In this document: piece by piece, positions 1 through 11,061 of the stretch
Layout: the number at the start of each line of letters is the position of its first letter
Position numbering within the stretch: the first letter of the stretch is position 1
From: Cladochytrium replicatum
Lineage: Eukaryota; Chytridiomycota; Chytridiomycetes; Cladochytriales; Cladochytriaceae
NCBI GenBank assembly: GCA_025526935.1
Contig: JAHLKD010000086.1
Location: 62,001-126,000 of the forward strand
Direction of reading: 5' to 3'
Length of the DNA stretch: 64,000 nucleotides
Made by a program: the position numbers and the translations under genes
Notes under the pieces: generated by a model
What the model was told of the DNA's origin: nothing
The model's database searches: none
Seen by the model: only the letters and a program-made list of their open reading frames with translations

Positions 1-2320
1 CTGTCAAGCTCATCGTGGAGGCATTGTTGGCGTTAGGAGCTGATTCAGATCTATGTTTGTTGTTGATGGCTGAATCCGAAGGTGGCCGCACTGTGAGCGT
101 GATGGACTCTGGTGCTGTTGTCGTCGTCGCTTCTTTGATCTCGGGTTTTGGCTGCAGTGGCCTGCCTGGTGAGCTTGTTGGCGACGCTGGCGAGAAAAAC
201 GAGTTGGACGGAGATAGATTGTGCATCGAAGCAGCGGCAAATGGTGTTGTCACCCCGAGTGAAGGCTGCAGGCTATCTGGAATGCGTATGACCGAAGCAG
301 AAGCAGACTTGCTGCGACTCAAATTCGTTCCTGTGTTCTCACAGTCTTCCGAAAAGTCCGTTGTGGAGACCTCCGAGTCGGCTTGCACGATTTCTGGTCG
401 AGGCGTCTGTGGTGGAGGTGGAATCTTTATCGTGCCCGGTGGTCTCTGAACAATCTCTTTGCTGGGCGTTGTTGCGATTCGCACGGATTTTCGTAAGGTC
501 TGTCGCTGTTGCTGTTGAAGCGTGGCGATCGATGGCGAGGATTGTGTAAAAGATCTGTCTCCTTCCTCTTCTCTGCTAGCGTGCCCAGATAGCCGTCGCG
601 CAATTGGAGAAATCGATTGAAGGTCTGCCATGGACGCATTTGTGAACTTCACGGACACATTCCTCGATGCGTGTTCCAGATTCGTCACAGAGTTTGTCCT
701 GAAACTGAGCAACTTAGTTCCCCCGAAAGAAGCACCAGATGGTGATCGTGTCATGCCCGAAGGTGCGGTTGAAAAGTTGTAGTTCCTAATGTCTCGCGCC
801 ATTGTGTTCATTTGATTTTCGGTGAGTCTGGGTGGTGAGGGAGCTACGACAAATACATTAGAGCAAAAGTAATGAAGTGAGATGGTGTAGCCCAAGTACC
901 AATTTGATCCGAGGTGAATTTCCTGATTGTATCGGCAAGCTCTTGATTTCCTGAGATAGTTGCGACTTCCGCCGGAGTTTGACCGCTCTTGTTTGTTTTC
1001 TCTCTGTCAGCGCCTCGCATCAAAAGCCATCGCACGCACTCGCGATTACTTCGTGTCGCTGCAACGTGTAGTGGTGTGTTACCGGCTAGGTTGAGCGCGT
1101 TGATGTTTGCACCAAAATCGATCAATTGTGCTACCACCATCTCATGTCCATTTAAGCAGGCCTTCGACGACGATATGGTGTAAGTAACTTTTGGTTGAGC
1201 TATGTTCAGCGTAATTTGTACCTGGTGAAGGGGTCCCTTGCCGTTTTGGTCGAACACTTCAGTGTCCGCTTTTGCCAATAGAAGGCGGAAAACACACTCA
1301 GTGTGTCCGGCCGTTGCGGCATACCATAAGGGAGTTAATCCAACACTATCTCGTACATTCATCCATGATCCAAACTGCAAGAGTGACTGCAATAGGATAA
1401 GTTCATATTACCTATCTCCACAATCATGTTTGCCAAATTTCAATTACCTGCATCGCGTCGAGCTTATTGTGAGATGCAGCGACGTGTAAAGGAGTTTTCC
1501 ATGTGTCCTTTTCGCCCAATCGGAAGTCCAAGAATGCACCAAACTCGATAAGCGTCGCTATCATATCTTTATCGTTGTTCATCACGGCAACCGAGAGGGG
1601 GGTCTCTGAAGTAAAAAAGTAAGAAACGCCTCTGATAGGACATTACGGTTCAAACCTTGATTCTCTGTCCAGAAATTCGGGTCCACTTGTCGCCCACGTT
1701 CGCGAATCTTGTCCGTCGCACCTTTCTGAATATCCTCGATGAACCTCTTCTGCTTCTTCTTGGTGCTACTAGTGGGTGATCCGCCGTCTCCAGAATCCTC
1801 ATTGACACCAAGTCGTATCTTTGGGATAAACTCCAGCATCGTCTGTGTTGAAAATGTATCAGATCACAGACCAAAGATTTCCGCCTGAGAAACAACACTT
1901 CTCTCACTGATTCTCACTCACATTTGTTTCAATAGAGTAACTCGCCACATCCCGCCTCTCCTCCAAGAACTTCCCCTGCCTTCCTTCTTTCCCAGGCATG
2001 AACAGCCCGTGATTCAGCCCGTCTTTGATGTCCTGCTGGATCTTCTCGAGCACCTGCAACTTCACCGCCCAGATCGTGTCAGTCGACGTCGCCCTGATCG
2101 CTTTCTGTATCCCCAGTGCCAGAAGCGAAATTCGAAGGACGAGGGTATATGCCGGTGGGCCCTGCTGTTGCTGCTGCGCGGGATGTTTCGGAGAAGAGGC
2201 GTTTTCGTTATCGGCTTGTTTCACGGATTCGGTGGACGCTGTGATGGCATTGCGACCCTCGTGATCCAAAACCGATATACCCCCCGGCCGAAGGGTTGCT
2301 ATATGGGCGGCCTGTGACAT
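1..2320 (-). CDS. SHANK-like SPN-ankyrin scaffold protein (3' end beyond window)
   Basis: Six exons, read on the minus strand: 2320-1922, 1842-1656, 1605-1448, 1386-1222, 1161-900 and 843-<1. All introns are GT..AG, 50-79 bp. The start is ATG 2320; an in-frame ATG at 2380 is less likely. About residues 55-150 form a ubiquitin-like SPN/FERM-F0 fold: motifs NHGLFMPG and GKFLEERR are followed, across intron 1, by MLEFIPKIRL. This is the arrangement of the SHANK N-terminus. Next come a basic KKKQKRF stretch, VDPNFW and about six ankyrin repeats (ETPLSVAV, TPLHVAA, TPLWYAA, GPLHQA, TPLHVAA, QTPAEVA), colinear with SHANK repeats. The last exon is Ser/Pro/Gln-rich and open to the window edge, so any SH3, PDZ or SAM domain cannot be seen. 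SHANK proteins are actin-linked scaffolds; a scaffold role here is inference. Confidence 0.8.
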
Positions 2321-2926
2321 TCGAAAAAGCAGTAGTAGCTCGGACTTGGTTGGAAAGGAGAAATATATGATCACAGCCAATCACAGGAGATCTGAGGAGT
2401 CAAACTGGCGGGCAAAATTTACAGGATTGGGGATGGGAAAGGAATCCTAGCATCCGCAAGAATAAAATCTGTGCTGTAGCGTTGCTCAGGGTGTCCGATT
2501 AGCTTCGATAGAATGTTGGCAGACGCTTCACCCCGATACGGGTCTCACACACCCAACATTGCTTGGTATCGGCGATTAAGCTCAGATAGCTCTTCGTAAA
2601 CTTTTTGTTTTCTACTTTTGTGAGGACATGATTGTTCCAAGGTTTGGTTGGTATAACTAGCTGAGCTGTTCGTCGTGAGTTCCTTATAATGTTTGCCGAA
2701 CCAACTGTATGATTTAAACTCACCCTCCAAAAATTAACATCGAACCATACATAGTGGTTGTCGTACAATCGTCGTAGCTGTTCGAACACACAAAATCATA
2801 AAAGACTAGAAAAGAAGGGGTCAATTCTCACCTCACACATACAATTTTTCAGGCTTGAAAGTCTTCAGTGTCACCCTGCTCAGTGGCTTTGTGCGACAAT
2901 TTCAACGTGTCGTCAAGGACTCTATC
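2321..2926. other. Divergent intergenic region (SHANK-like / delta-COP)
   Basis: About 600 bp between the start codons of two divergent genes, so it must hold both promoters. A minus-strand open frame at 2499-2789 has no recognisable domain and no convincing start context. I do not call it a gene. Confidence 0.4.
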
Positions 2927-5115
2927 ATGGTAGCGTTAATGAACCAGCGGAATGGTTGAGAGTCTGGCGATTCTAACGTATATCAAAGGTGGTACTGGCA
3001 GCTTCGATTTGCACAAAGACCGGAAAGGGTACGTATGTCTGGCTATGTCTATGTGTTGGAACACCATCACCAGTCACTCAAATTCACCTCATCTGATTTG
3101 TTTCGCAATTAGCCATCGTGTCGAGACAATTCTTCGAGATGCCTCGCTCGCGCATCGAAGGATTGCTTGCATCTTTCCCAAAACTCATCGGCAGCAGTGA
3201 TCAGCACACCTTTGTCGAAACCGAGTCTGTGCGCTATGTCTACCAGGTACTTAAACAGCCTCGACCATCCCGAAATCATTTGAAAAGTAATTCTGTCGTT
3301 TTCCAGCCGCTCGAGGAACTTTTCATGGTGCTCGTGACGAACAAGCAGTCCAATATCCTCCAGGACATCGACACCCTGCACCTCTTCGCGAGGGTTGTCT
3401 CAGAACAATGCCGCACGATGGACGAAAAGGAGGTCGCCAAGAACGCGTTTAACCTCTTGAGCGTGTTTGATGAGCTCGTGGCCGTCGGTGGGTACCGCGA
3501 GAGCGTCACCCTCGCGCAGATTCGGACCATCACAGAAATGGAGTCTCACGAGGAACGGGTGCAGGCCGAGATTGCCAAGGTATAGTTCGGTACGATTTTG
3601 TGACGAGTCGATTTTTGATTGTTGTCAATCAGCAAAAAGAGAGGGATGCAAAGGAAGAGTTGAACAGGAAGGCGAAGATGCTTGACCAGCAGAAGAGGGA
3701 GATGCAGAAGAAGGGTGGATATGGTGGCGGCATGTCGAGCTTCTCAGGGATTTCGAGCAGCATCAGTGCGTTCGGAGGCGGGGGCGCGTCTGGAGGAAGC
3801 GGTGGGGGCTATGGTGGGCGTCAAACCCCTTCCTACGAATCTTCGTCCTCGTATGATGACTACCGCTCTTCACCCACGTAAGTTTCCCGGCGTTTGAATG
3901 GAGAGACACAATTTTGATAAAGTGCGGACAGACCTGCCAAATCATCAGCTGCTTCCGGTCCTCCCAGCAAAGGAATGCAGCTCGGCGCAAAAAAGAGCAC
4001 CGCCAATGCGCTTTTCGAATCACTCAAGAATGAAGAGGGGTTGCACGATGTTGTTGAGCCTCCCAGAGCATCGCCTCATATGGTGTCCGCCGTCGCACCT
4101 ATAACATCCCCGACGACAGGCGAAGCGTATGGCTGCAATCGGATGACTTTCTCAAAACTTAAAACATGTATCCCCTTCCAGAGTCCAGCTCGACATCGAA
4201 GAGCGGATAATTATGAATGCCAACAGGGACGGAGGACTTTCAAAGCTCGAAGTGAAAGGCACGCTTTCTCTCAAGGTGTCGGACCCCTCAAAGGGTGTGA
4301 TTCGCATCGTTTTGAAAAACAACCACGAATCAAACGTCCAGTTCCAGGTATGGAAGTGAGCAATAATAACTATCGGAGAGCTGACACACAAATATGCTAG
4401 ACACATCCGAACGTAGACAAAGCCTTGTTTTCAGAGGAAAACACCATTGGGAACAAGGATAAGTCACGACCGTTCCCGCCTCAGAGCATAGTCATTCTGC
4501 GATGGCGCTACTCTTCCAAGGACGATTCCGCAATACCCTTGGCTAGTACGTTGGATCAACAGAAAACACTCTGATAAAATTTAAATGTTCCGGATTGTTA
4601 GTCAACTGCTGGCCATCTCCCACCGGCTCCGGATCTTGCGATGTGAACATCGAATACGAGCTGCAGAACGCCAGCCTGGAACTCCGAGATGTGGTCATTT
4701 CCATTCCATACCCGTACGTCGATCATATCGTGACTTTTAGAAACGAAGCTAAAATTTGCAGTTAGCGGTGGTGTTCCTCCTTCAATTGGAGATGCAGAGG
4801 GGTCATACAGGGTTGACAAGCAGAAACGCTCGATCGAGTGGGAGATTCCGTTCATTGATGCATCCAACCGCTCTGGTGTGCTTGAGTTCTCGGTTCCGTC
4901 CGAGGATGTTAGTGGGTTTTACCCCATCAGTGCGAAGTTCCATAGTGTGAAGACACTGACAAAAGTTGAGGTATATTGGGATTCATTAAATGTTTTCAAG
5001 CATGTCGTAACGCCGCAATTATTAGGTTGATCGAGTTGTGTCGGTAGCTGACGGATCATCAGTCGCATTTGCAAAGAACGGAGGCTTCGAAGTTGAGGAA
5101 TATCTCGTCGTTTAG
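2927..5115 (+). CDS. RET2: Coatomer subunit delta (delta-COP)
   Basis: Eleven exons: 2927-2929, 2989-3028, 3113-3246, 3307-3579, 3633-3877, 3932-4126, 4182-4347, 4401-4545, 4602-4713, 4766-4970 and 5026-5115, giving 535 aa (yeast Ret2 is of similar size). The N-terminal longin-like domain reads VVLAASICTKTGKAIVSRQF. It is followed by a charged coiled-coil (KEELNRKAKMLDQQKREMQ), a Gly/Ser-rich linker and the C-terminal mu-homology domain (VQLDIEERI, VEEYLVV at the end). Delta-COP is part of the COPI coat, which returns vesicles from Golgi to ER. The first coding exon is the ATG alone: the conserved protein begins M-V-V-L-A-A, and the bases before GTG GTA CTG are an intron end (branch-like TTCTAAC, then AAAG). 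The exon 10 acceptor is the TTAG at 4762-4765, because the CAG just upstream would give a stop. Confidence 0.93.
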
Positions 5116-5269
5116 CCAACTGTTCATTTCAAAGCTATGCCATTTCCTGGGGTTTGTTAAAACAGATGAACGCCGCCAGCACACGAATAGATGATCCAAC
5201 TCTGTCTTTCACATCTTTTCATGTCTTCTGAGGAATATCGTACAATCTCGACGCTGCGAAAATATACCT

Positions 5270-5895
5270 GTCAGCAATTTCGAAAGCGAGCTAGCATAGC
5301 GCTTTCTGCTTTCTGACGGCCACCGATATCGCGTTTACATCCCCATACGACTGCATAACTGCATTCAGGAATGTCTCCAGACCCAACGCAGTCCATCCCA
5401 TCCCACACGAGGCTCAACTATCTTATCAATCAAGTTCACAAAGATATATCTTTGATATCCCTGTTGTTCCCAAGACCCGCACCAAATGCTCAACGCATTC
5501 CGCAGGCCGAGCTTTTACAAATGAAAATGACGTTCGCGTATTGGGTTTAAGGAGTTTGAACATTAGCTTTATCACCTCGCAAAACTATGAAACAAACCTC
5601 GCCATCTTATTGTTGAGAAGAAAATCATTCCGAATCGCCTGCAATGCGCTACCCCCCGAATCTTCCACGCTTCATGATCCGCTTCAAATTTAAAAACATT
5701 CTCCCCGCGAGTAGAATCTTTGTCTTCTCCGCGACGTCGTCGAGCTGCTGGTGAGTCTCTTCCCAAGCAAGTCGCGCATGACACGCTCGTCGAACGAGTA
5801 ATACGTCTCGATCAGAAAGCTCTGTGTTTCGGATGTTAGCGGGAAGATGAGCTTGGTTTGGAGGTGGAGTGGTTTGTGGATGCAGTGCTCGAGTT
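5270..5895 (-). pseudogene. FIBP-family (FGF1 intracellular-binding protein) gene remnant
   Basis: Minus-strand fragments match the animal FIBP family in order but in different frames. 5892-5749 reads LQTKLIFPLTSETQSFLIE then YYSFDERVMRDLLGKRL. It then shifts frame to LDDVAEKTKI and LNLKRIMKR, shifts again to VEDSGGSALQAIRNDFLLNN, and near 5475-5411 gives NNRDIKD and FVNLIDKIVEP, the C-terminal signature. At least three frame changes separate these pieces, and no intron with good splice sites restores them. FIBP has a poorly known role linked to growth and cilia-bearing lineages. The upstream part (to about 6120) has coding-like stretches I cannot match. Either a decayed gene or a poorly sequenced stretch. 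Confidence 0.65.
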
Positions 5896-6349
5896 ATATT
5901 CCACAGTCGACAGTTGGGTTGAGGTGAAAAATTTAAACAATTTGCAAATTTGGGTCGGCTGAAAGGTCCTTCCTTGGTTTACTGTTGGAATTCCAAATCT
6001 CGGCATTGTTGCTCGGTTGAAGACCATGGCTTCTTCATCTCTGGCAGCCGCTAGAATCAAACCCAGAGGCATGTATCGCTCAACCAGCCCACTTGGTAAT
6101 GGCACGCCAACCGTGCATTGCACAGGTTCTCAACACTTACATGGAACGCCTTGGGGTGGCAGGAGACTGGGCTTTCACTGATATATGCGAGAACATGATG
6201 CCGTTGAAGCTAAAAGTACTGTCAGGGATTGATCCGGAGCTATTGGACACATAGTCTCAAAACCAGGGATTGCCATTCTGATGCTATTTCCAATCACGAG
6301 ACAGTAAGCAGCGTAGAGCTTATCACTAACTTTATTGAACTTACAGTGT

Positions 6350-8150
6350 CCAGCAACGATATGGTCGACCGTCGTCCAGGATCCCCTTCCGATCTGTATG
6401 TATCACTTCACACCCCAATAAGAACCTCACTGACCTATTCAATCGCCACTGGGTGAACAACAAAAATACATATAGTTCAACTGGATGTGCAGGACCTGTG
6501 ATCAAGCGGTAATTTTGAAATATAATCGTCTCCTGATATTCGCAATGGCTTAATTTCATCAAATCGACAGAAGTCATTTTTATCGAACCCATTCTCCTTT
6601 TGTACATGCGACACTGATCATTCCTGACACGAGCGAGGAAACATATGTCGTGAAAGGCAAGTCGCTTCGCGCGATCACGGGGACCATTGCGTCGTCTTTG
6701 TACGGGCTGAAAGACACCGATTCAAGTTACAGAGGGTTCTTCCTCTTCCCGGAACTATCCATACGCGTGGAGGGGAGATATAGCCTGCGGTTTACTCTGT
6801 TTGAGATCATCGAGTGAGTACAACACAAGCAGAAATTTCGCTCTGACTGACGCTTCATTCAGCAATGTGGTTTTGCGTCAGAAGAGCACCATTTCGGACC
6901 AGTTCATGGTATAAAACAACAAGAGTAAGTGAGTGGGACAGGTGTGTTTTCGTCGGAGAACTAATTCGTTCGGCGGATTAAAGCTTTCCAGGGAGTCGCG
7001 GATTCAACTCCGTTGTCCAAGTTTTTCGCTGATCAAGGTTTGAAGATCGGAATCAGGCAAGCATTACTTCCAAACGAGTTTCCGATGTGCTATATCATCT
7101 CAATCTTCTTGAATTATTGCCGGAGGAATGGTGCACAGCGAAGTCTCAAGGACCTAGACGCCGCCGATGGCCTTGCCCTGGACGTAAACGCAACCGCCTG
7201 ATCTCGCACGACGAGCACGGCGACCTGCCCCGCACTCGCCCATCAAGCAGCGCCAGTCCGAGAGTATCAGCAAACAGCCCGATCCAAACGGCATGCGCGA
7301 GTGTCCCCCGCAGATGTTCCCGTACCCTTGGCCAGGACCACATCCGGGATACTCCCGATGTGCGGCTACCCGCCACCTCATCGCCTCCCACATGATTACT
7401 ACAACCCTGCGGCGAGCTCGCCGACGCCCGGAGAACAGAGGGACTATTATCCGCCCGCGCAGGTGTAGCCGCCGCATATGCATCAGTACCTACCATACCC
7501 GGGTCATCTTCCTTATGGATACCCTTACCCAATGCCACCGGAGCACAACAATAGAGGTACGCCTACACGAGGCCCGCAAGGGACGGTCCCGCCGCCAAGG
7601 GGACGTACCGCGTCGGTGGGTAGTTTTGGGCAGTCTGGCGGACAGCGGATGGGATGTGGCCCACCGCAGATGACGCATCCGTATCCGTACCCGGCACCAC
7701 AACAGCGGGAAAGTGGTGCGTTTCCACCCTACCCGCATCACGATTATCGACCGACTCCGCACAATCGGAGCCCACACATGATGTAAAGGGGTGACCCGAA
7801 CATGCCGCCTCCAGGTACACACTGGCAAAAACGTCAGCTTTGACATCAATTTCTCAAAGAAGTTTTCTTCTTCATGCCTTTACATGCAGGTGCCAGGCTA
7901 CCCTATCCGTGCCCACCTAATTCCGACCCGAGCCTCCCACCGGAGCCCCGCCAACCGCCAGATCCGAGTCCAAGAAACCGCCCTCGCAAACGCATCCACA
8001 CCAAGACAACATCGCCCCGCCTCCGCCGCCACCACTCCGTCCGCCCGGTTTAAGCGCCGGTGGTCGACCGGACAGTTTCATGCGGTACACTTACCCGCTC
8101 CCGCCGCCGCCACCTCCGCCTGCACACATGTACTCGCCGCCGGAGTAGAG
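6350..8150 (+). pseudogene. Velvet-family regulator gene, multiply broken
   Basis: Velvet-domain pieces occur in order. DRRP (6367-6378) is followed, one frame over, by DPLPI (6380-6394) and, after an intron (6396-6475), by QLDVQD (6478-6495). Exon from about 6575: SPFVHATL, SSLYGLKDTD, ELSIRVEGRYSLRFTLFEII. Next exon: NVVLRQKSTISDQFMV then TAA (6912-6914) at the Tyr position, then NNKT and, after an intron, FQGVADSTPLSKFFADQG (to about 7055). A Pro/Tyr-rich tail typical of VosA/VelB-type proteins continues to about 8147. It is readable only by changing frame several times, with a TAG in PPAQV*PPHM near 7468. Velvet proteins are DNA-binding regulators of fungal development and secondary metabolism. 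The 5' end is not identified. Either a pseudogene or sequence errors. Confidence 0.75.
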
Positions 8151-8595
8151 GGGAACGTGGTGGTGAATGCTGCTGTGGCTGCTGGTGGAGGTCATGGAGG
8201 GTCGGGGAGTGGGAATCAGGGCCGCAGTCGCCTTGGGGAGGGTATGGAGCTTACAGGGATCCGTACATGCGGCAGGTGCAGTATTAAAGATGTGTTTTAC
8301 AGGGGTGGGATTTGTGGGCAAGATGTAAAACGACAATGGCTGTTTTCACGAGGACATATTGTATACAATGGGATGGAGGGCAGGAGGTGTGTTGTTTGAA
8401 CACCAAAAGACGGAACATCCTGTTCTTTTCCCCGTCGATTCTTCAAATTGATCCACTACATTTTGTCATATCCACCCTCTAATCCCAACGGATGTGATAA
8501 CCGAAAGATTTATTATGTGTAACACCACCCATTTTTTTGAAAGGCAAAGTGTAGAATAAAACAATATAAAAGACAGAGCACACTTAAAAGCCTCG
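8151..8595. other. Intergenic, convergent ends
   Basis: Between the velvet remnant and the stop of the minus-strand kinase gene. AT-rich with no convincing coding frame. It should hold the 3' end of the kinase transcript. Confidence 0.3.
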
Positions 8596-10794
8596 TTACT
8601 GCTTCTTCACCTTCTTCGTCTTTGGCGCCTCAAATGTCATTGGGGCATGTGGCTCGCTTGACACCCCACCAGACTTTCTGACGCCTACATACCCCGGCGG
8701 CGACATCGTTCTCTTCTTTCTCACCTTCGCAGGCACATCCACAACCACTTCCTCCTGCCTTTCCTCCACCACAAACACCATCCCCTCCGCCGCCCTCGCC
8801 ACTCCACTCCCACCATAGTCCCTCGCAACCCGCCCAATCAGCTTCCCGTACATCTTCTCCAGCGCCTCAGCCTGCGCCTTGATCCACCTATGTTCAAGGA
8901 CCTCCTCCGCGCCCGCGCGGTCGTGAGGGTCCAGGACCAGCAGACGCGAGATGAGGTGTTTGGCTTCGGGGGAAACGTGGGCGAATTTGGAGTGCGGGAA
9001 GGGGAATTGGCCTGAGAGGATGCGGGTGCGGAGGGCTATGGGGTCGGTGTCGTTGCCGAAGGGGAGCTCGGAGGAGAACCTGGTGGGTGGGGTTATTAGT
9101 TGGAGGGCCATGGAGTTGTAAGGGATGGTTTTGGTACATTGCGTAGAGGAGGACACCAAGCGACCACCAGTCCTGCGAGATGAACGGTTGGGAATTTTAT
9201 GGAAGGATGGGAATGGGTATAACACTTACCACGGCTTGGGAGTAGCCTCGGGTGTCGGATTCGCCGCTGAGGATCTCAGGGGCCTTATAGTTAAAATGAT
9301 TAAGGGTTGAGCGAATACTGAGGTTGGCAATGAAACTTACGCAGTAGCTGAAGGTTCCTTGAAAAAAATTGAGTGGGGACAGCCAAATGCCAGAATTGGG
9401 ACTCACCGCATTTGGTCTTCATTCGCTCGAGCTGGGAGGCGCGCATCTTTGCCATTCCGAAGTCTACGTGATAATGAGATTGGGACGGTAGATACTCGTG
9501 GGTAATGGATCTTACCAGTGATTAATACCCTAAAACGAAGGATGCGGGTTTGAATCAGAATCGTTCGTTATTTGGATCAACGATAAGACTGACCTGCTGT
9601 ACGGTTTAGGAGTTTCCATCAACAGATTTTCGGGCTATGACGATTGAAAGGCTCAGGACTTGGAAACCCTGCCAAGTGATGTCTTTTCCGCTCACCTTGA
9701 GGTCACGGTGTGTGATGTTCTTAGAATGGAGGTATTGCACGGCTTTGACGAGCTGGTAGAAAATGAACTTGACCTCGCCCTCCGGGATCCCTCCGGTTTT
9801 CAGGATGTAATCAAAAAGTTCTCCGCCACGAACGCGGGTCATAAGAATGAACGTTTTGGAGTCGTTCGAAACGACGTCGTGGATCCGGACGATGTTGGGG
9901 TGGTTCACTTGTTTCATGATGGATATCTAAAAGAATTCATCAGGGGATGAGTTTGACATCACACGTTGACTTTTCTCATTGCCTCGGTTTGGATAGAGTC
10001 TGGTTTGGATGGTGGGATTGCAGGACGGTTGTGGAATACTTTACACGCGAGTTTGGACATGGTATCGAGGTCGATGGCAATATTAACTGGTTAAAAGTTA
10101 GCGTCAACGTAAAAATGAATGGGAATTTTTTGAGTACCTGAGGCGAAAGAGCCTTCTCCGAGTTTGAGGTAGTCAAACACGAAGTAGCGTTTCTTGAGAA
10201 TCTATCATGTTCGCTCTGAGAACACGGATCAGGCGTGTAACTAAAAAACTTACCCGTGAATCACTTCTTGGATCTACTTCTCCCTTGTAAAACACAAAAA
10301 CTAGGAGTAGATTTTTTGAAAAGACAGTTCTAAGTTTTCGTGATCGAAACATACACAGGTCCCACTTTACTTCGATTTCAGAGCCATGCTGCAGCGTGAT
10401 CTTTATGGTATCGAATGAATGCAAGATTTAACAAGCGATGGAATACGTAACCCACCTTGTCTTTGGATAGTTTTGATCCGCTTACGAAAGTTCCATTAGT
10501 GCTTGTGTCTTCGAGAACCGGCATCCCATCGATCAGATATATTCTAAACTGATCCTAGCAACACGAATGAGTTCGATAGATCAATTGTTGTGATTATTCG
10601 CAAGTCAGTGCCTTTGACGAATAAGACGAAGCCAGCACGATATCTGCCGCTGTGTTTCTTCCGACCGAGTAGCATTGTTTTCTGAGTTCTATACAAGTAA
10701 TCAAATCACCGTGAATGCATGGCAAGTATCCGGACCTACCCATCACCAGAGCCGCCCCGTTGCACAGCACCACCAGTGACCCCCACTTGGCCAT
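8596..10794 (-). CDS. FHA-domain Ser/Thr kinase, Chk2/Rad53/Cds1-like checkpoint kinase
   Basis: Fifteen exons: 10794-10740, 10688-10612, 10554-10456, 10400-10355, 10300-10254, 10201-10138, 10086-9965, 9926-9696, 9634-9594, 9529-9516, 9463-9407, 9357-9341, 9283-9230, 9172-9138 and 9079-8596; 480 aa. The FHA domain comes first (YSVGRNTAADIVL, LEDTSTNGTFV, LQHGSEIEV). Then the kinase: Gly loop LGEGSFASV, lysine in LACKVFH, HPNIVRIHDV, catalytic HRDLKPENLL, TDFG, CGTFSYCAPEIL, DWWSLGVLLYAM. The tail is basic (VRKKRTMSPPG, KTKKVKKQ) and probably nuclear. The FHA-then-kinase order is that of DNA-damage checkpoint kinases. Intron 2 appears to be GC..AG (10611-10555). The usual FHA Ser-x-x-His reads SSKDQ, so phosphopeptide binding may differ. 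It shares a 267-bp promoter region with the ADAM gene. Confidence 0.88.
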
Positions 10795-11061
10795 AGTTTC
10801 AATTTACCCAAATCCGCACTAATGACACAAATGTGTGGCTTTGGAACCGCCGAGTGTCAAATTTGTTGCGACTTTCCAATTTGCTATTTTTTAACGCTTG
10901 TTTCGACGGTGCGAACTACGACCTGCCCGTCGCTCGGTCTGCCCATCTCTGCTGCCGCTTCCTCCTCACTCCTCTCTTCTCCGGAAAAAGTGCGTCGGCT
11001 CTCCTCGCCGTTGCACCCCGAATTAGACACAGAATAGACAAATAGACAAATATTCTGCTCC
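10795..11061. promoter_or_regulatory. Shared divergent promoter region
   Basis: 267 bp separates the start codons of the FHA kinase (-) and the ADAM gene (+). Any core promoters must lie here. I see no clear TATA box. Confidence 0.4.

Noticed and set aside
2499-2789. Minus-strand gene upstream of delta-COP
   Set aside because: No domain, no good splice or start context, and it lies in the divergent promoter region.
6912-6914. TAA in the velvet gene read as Tyr by an altered genetic code
   Set aside because: Other genes in the window end cleanly at TAA (for example ADAM at 14487 and MYG1 at 45662) at family-typical C-termini, so TAA is a normal stop.
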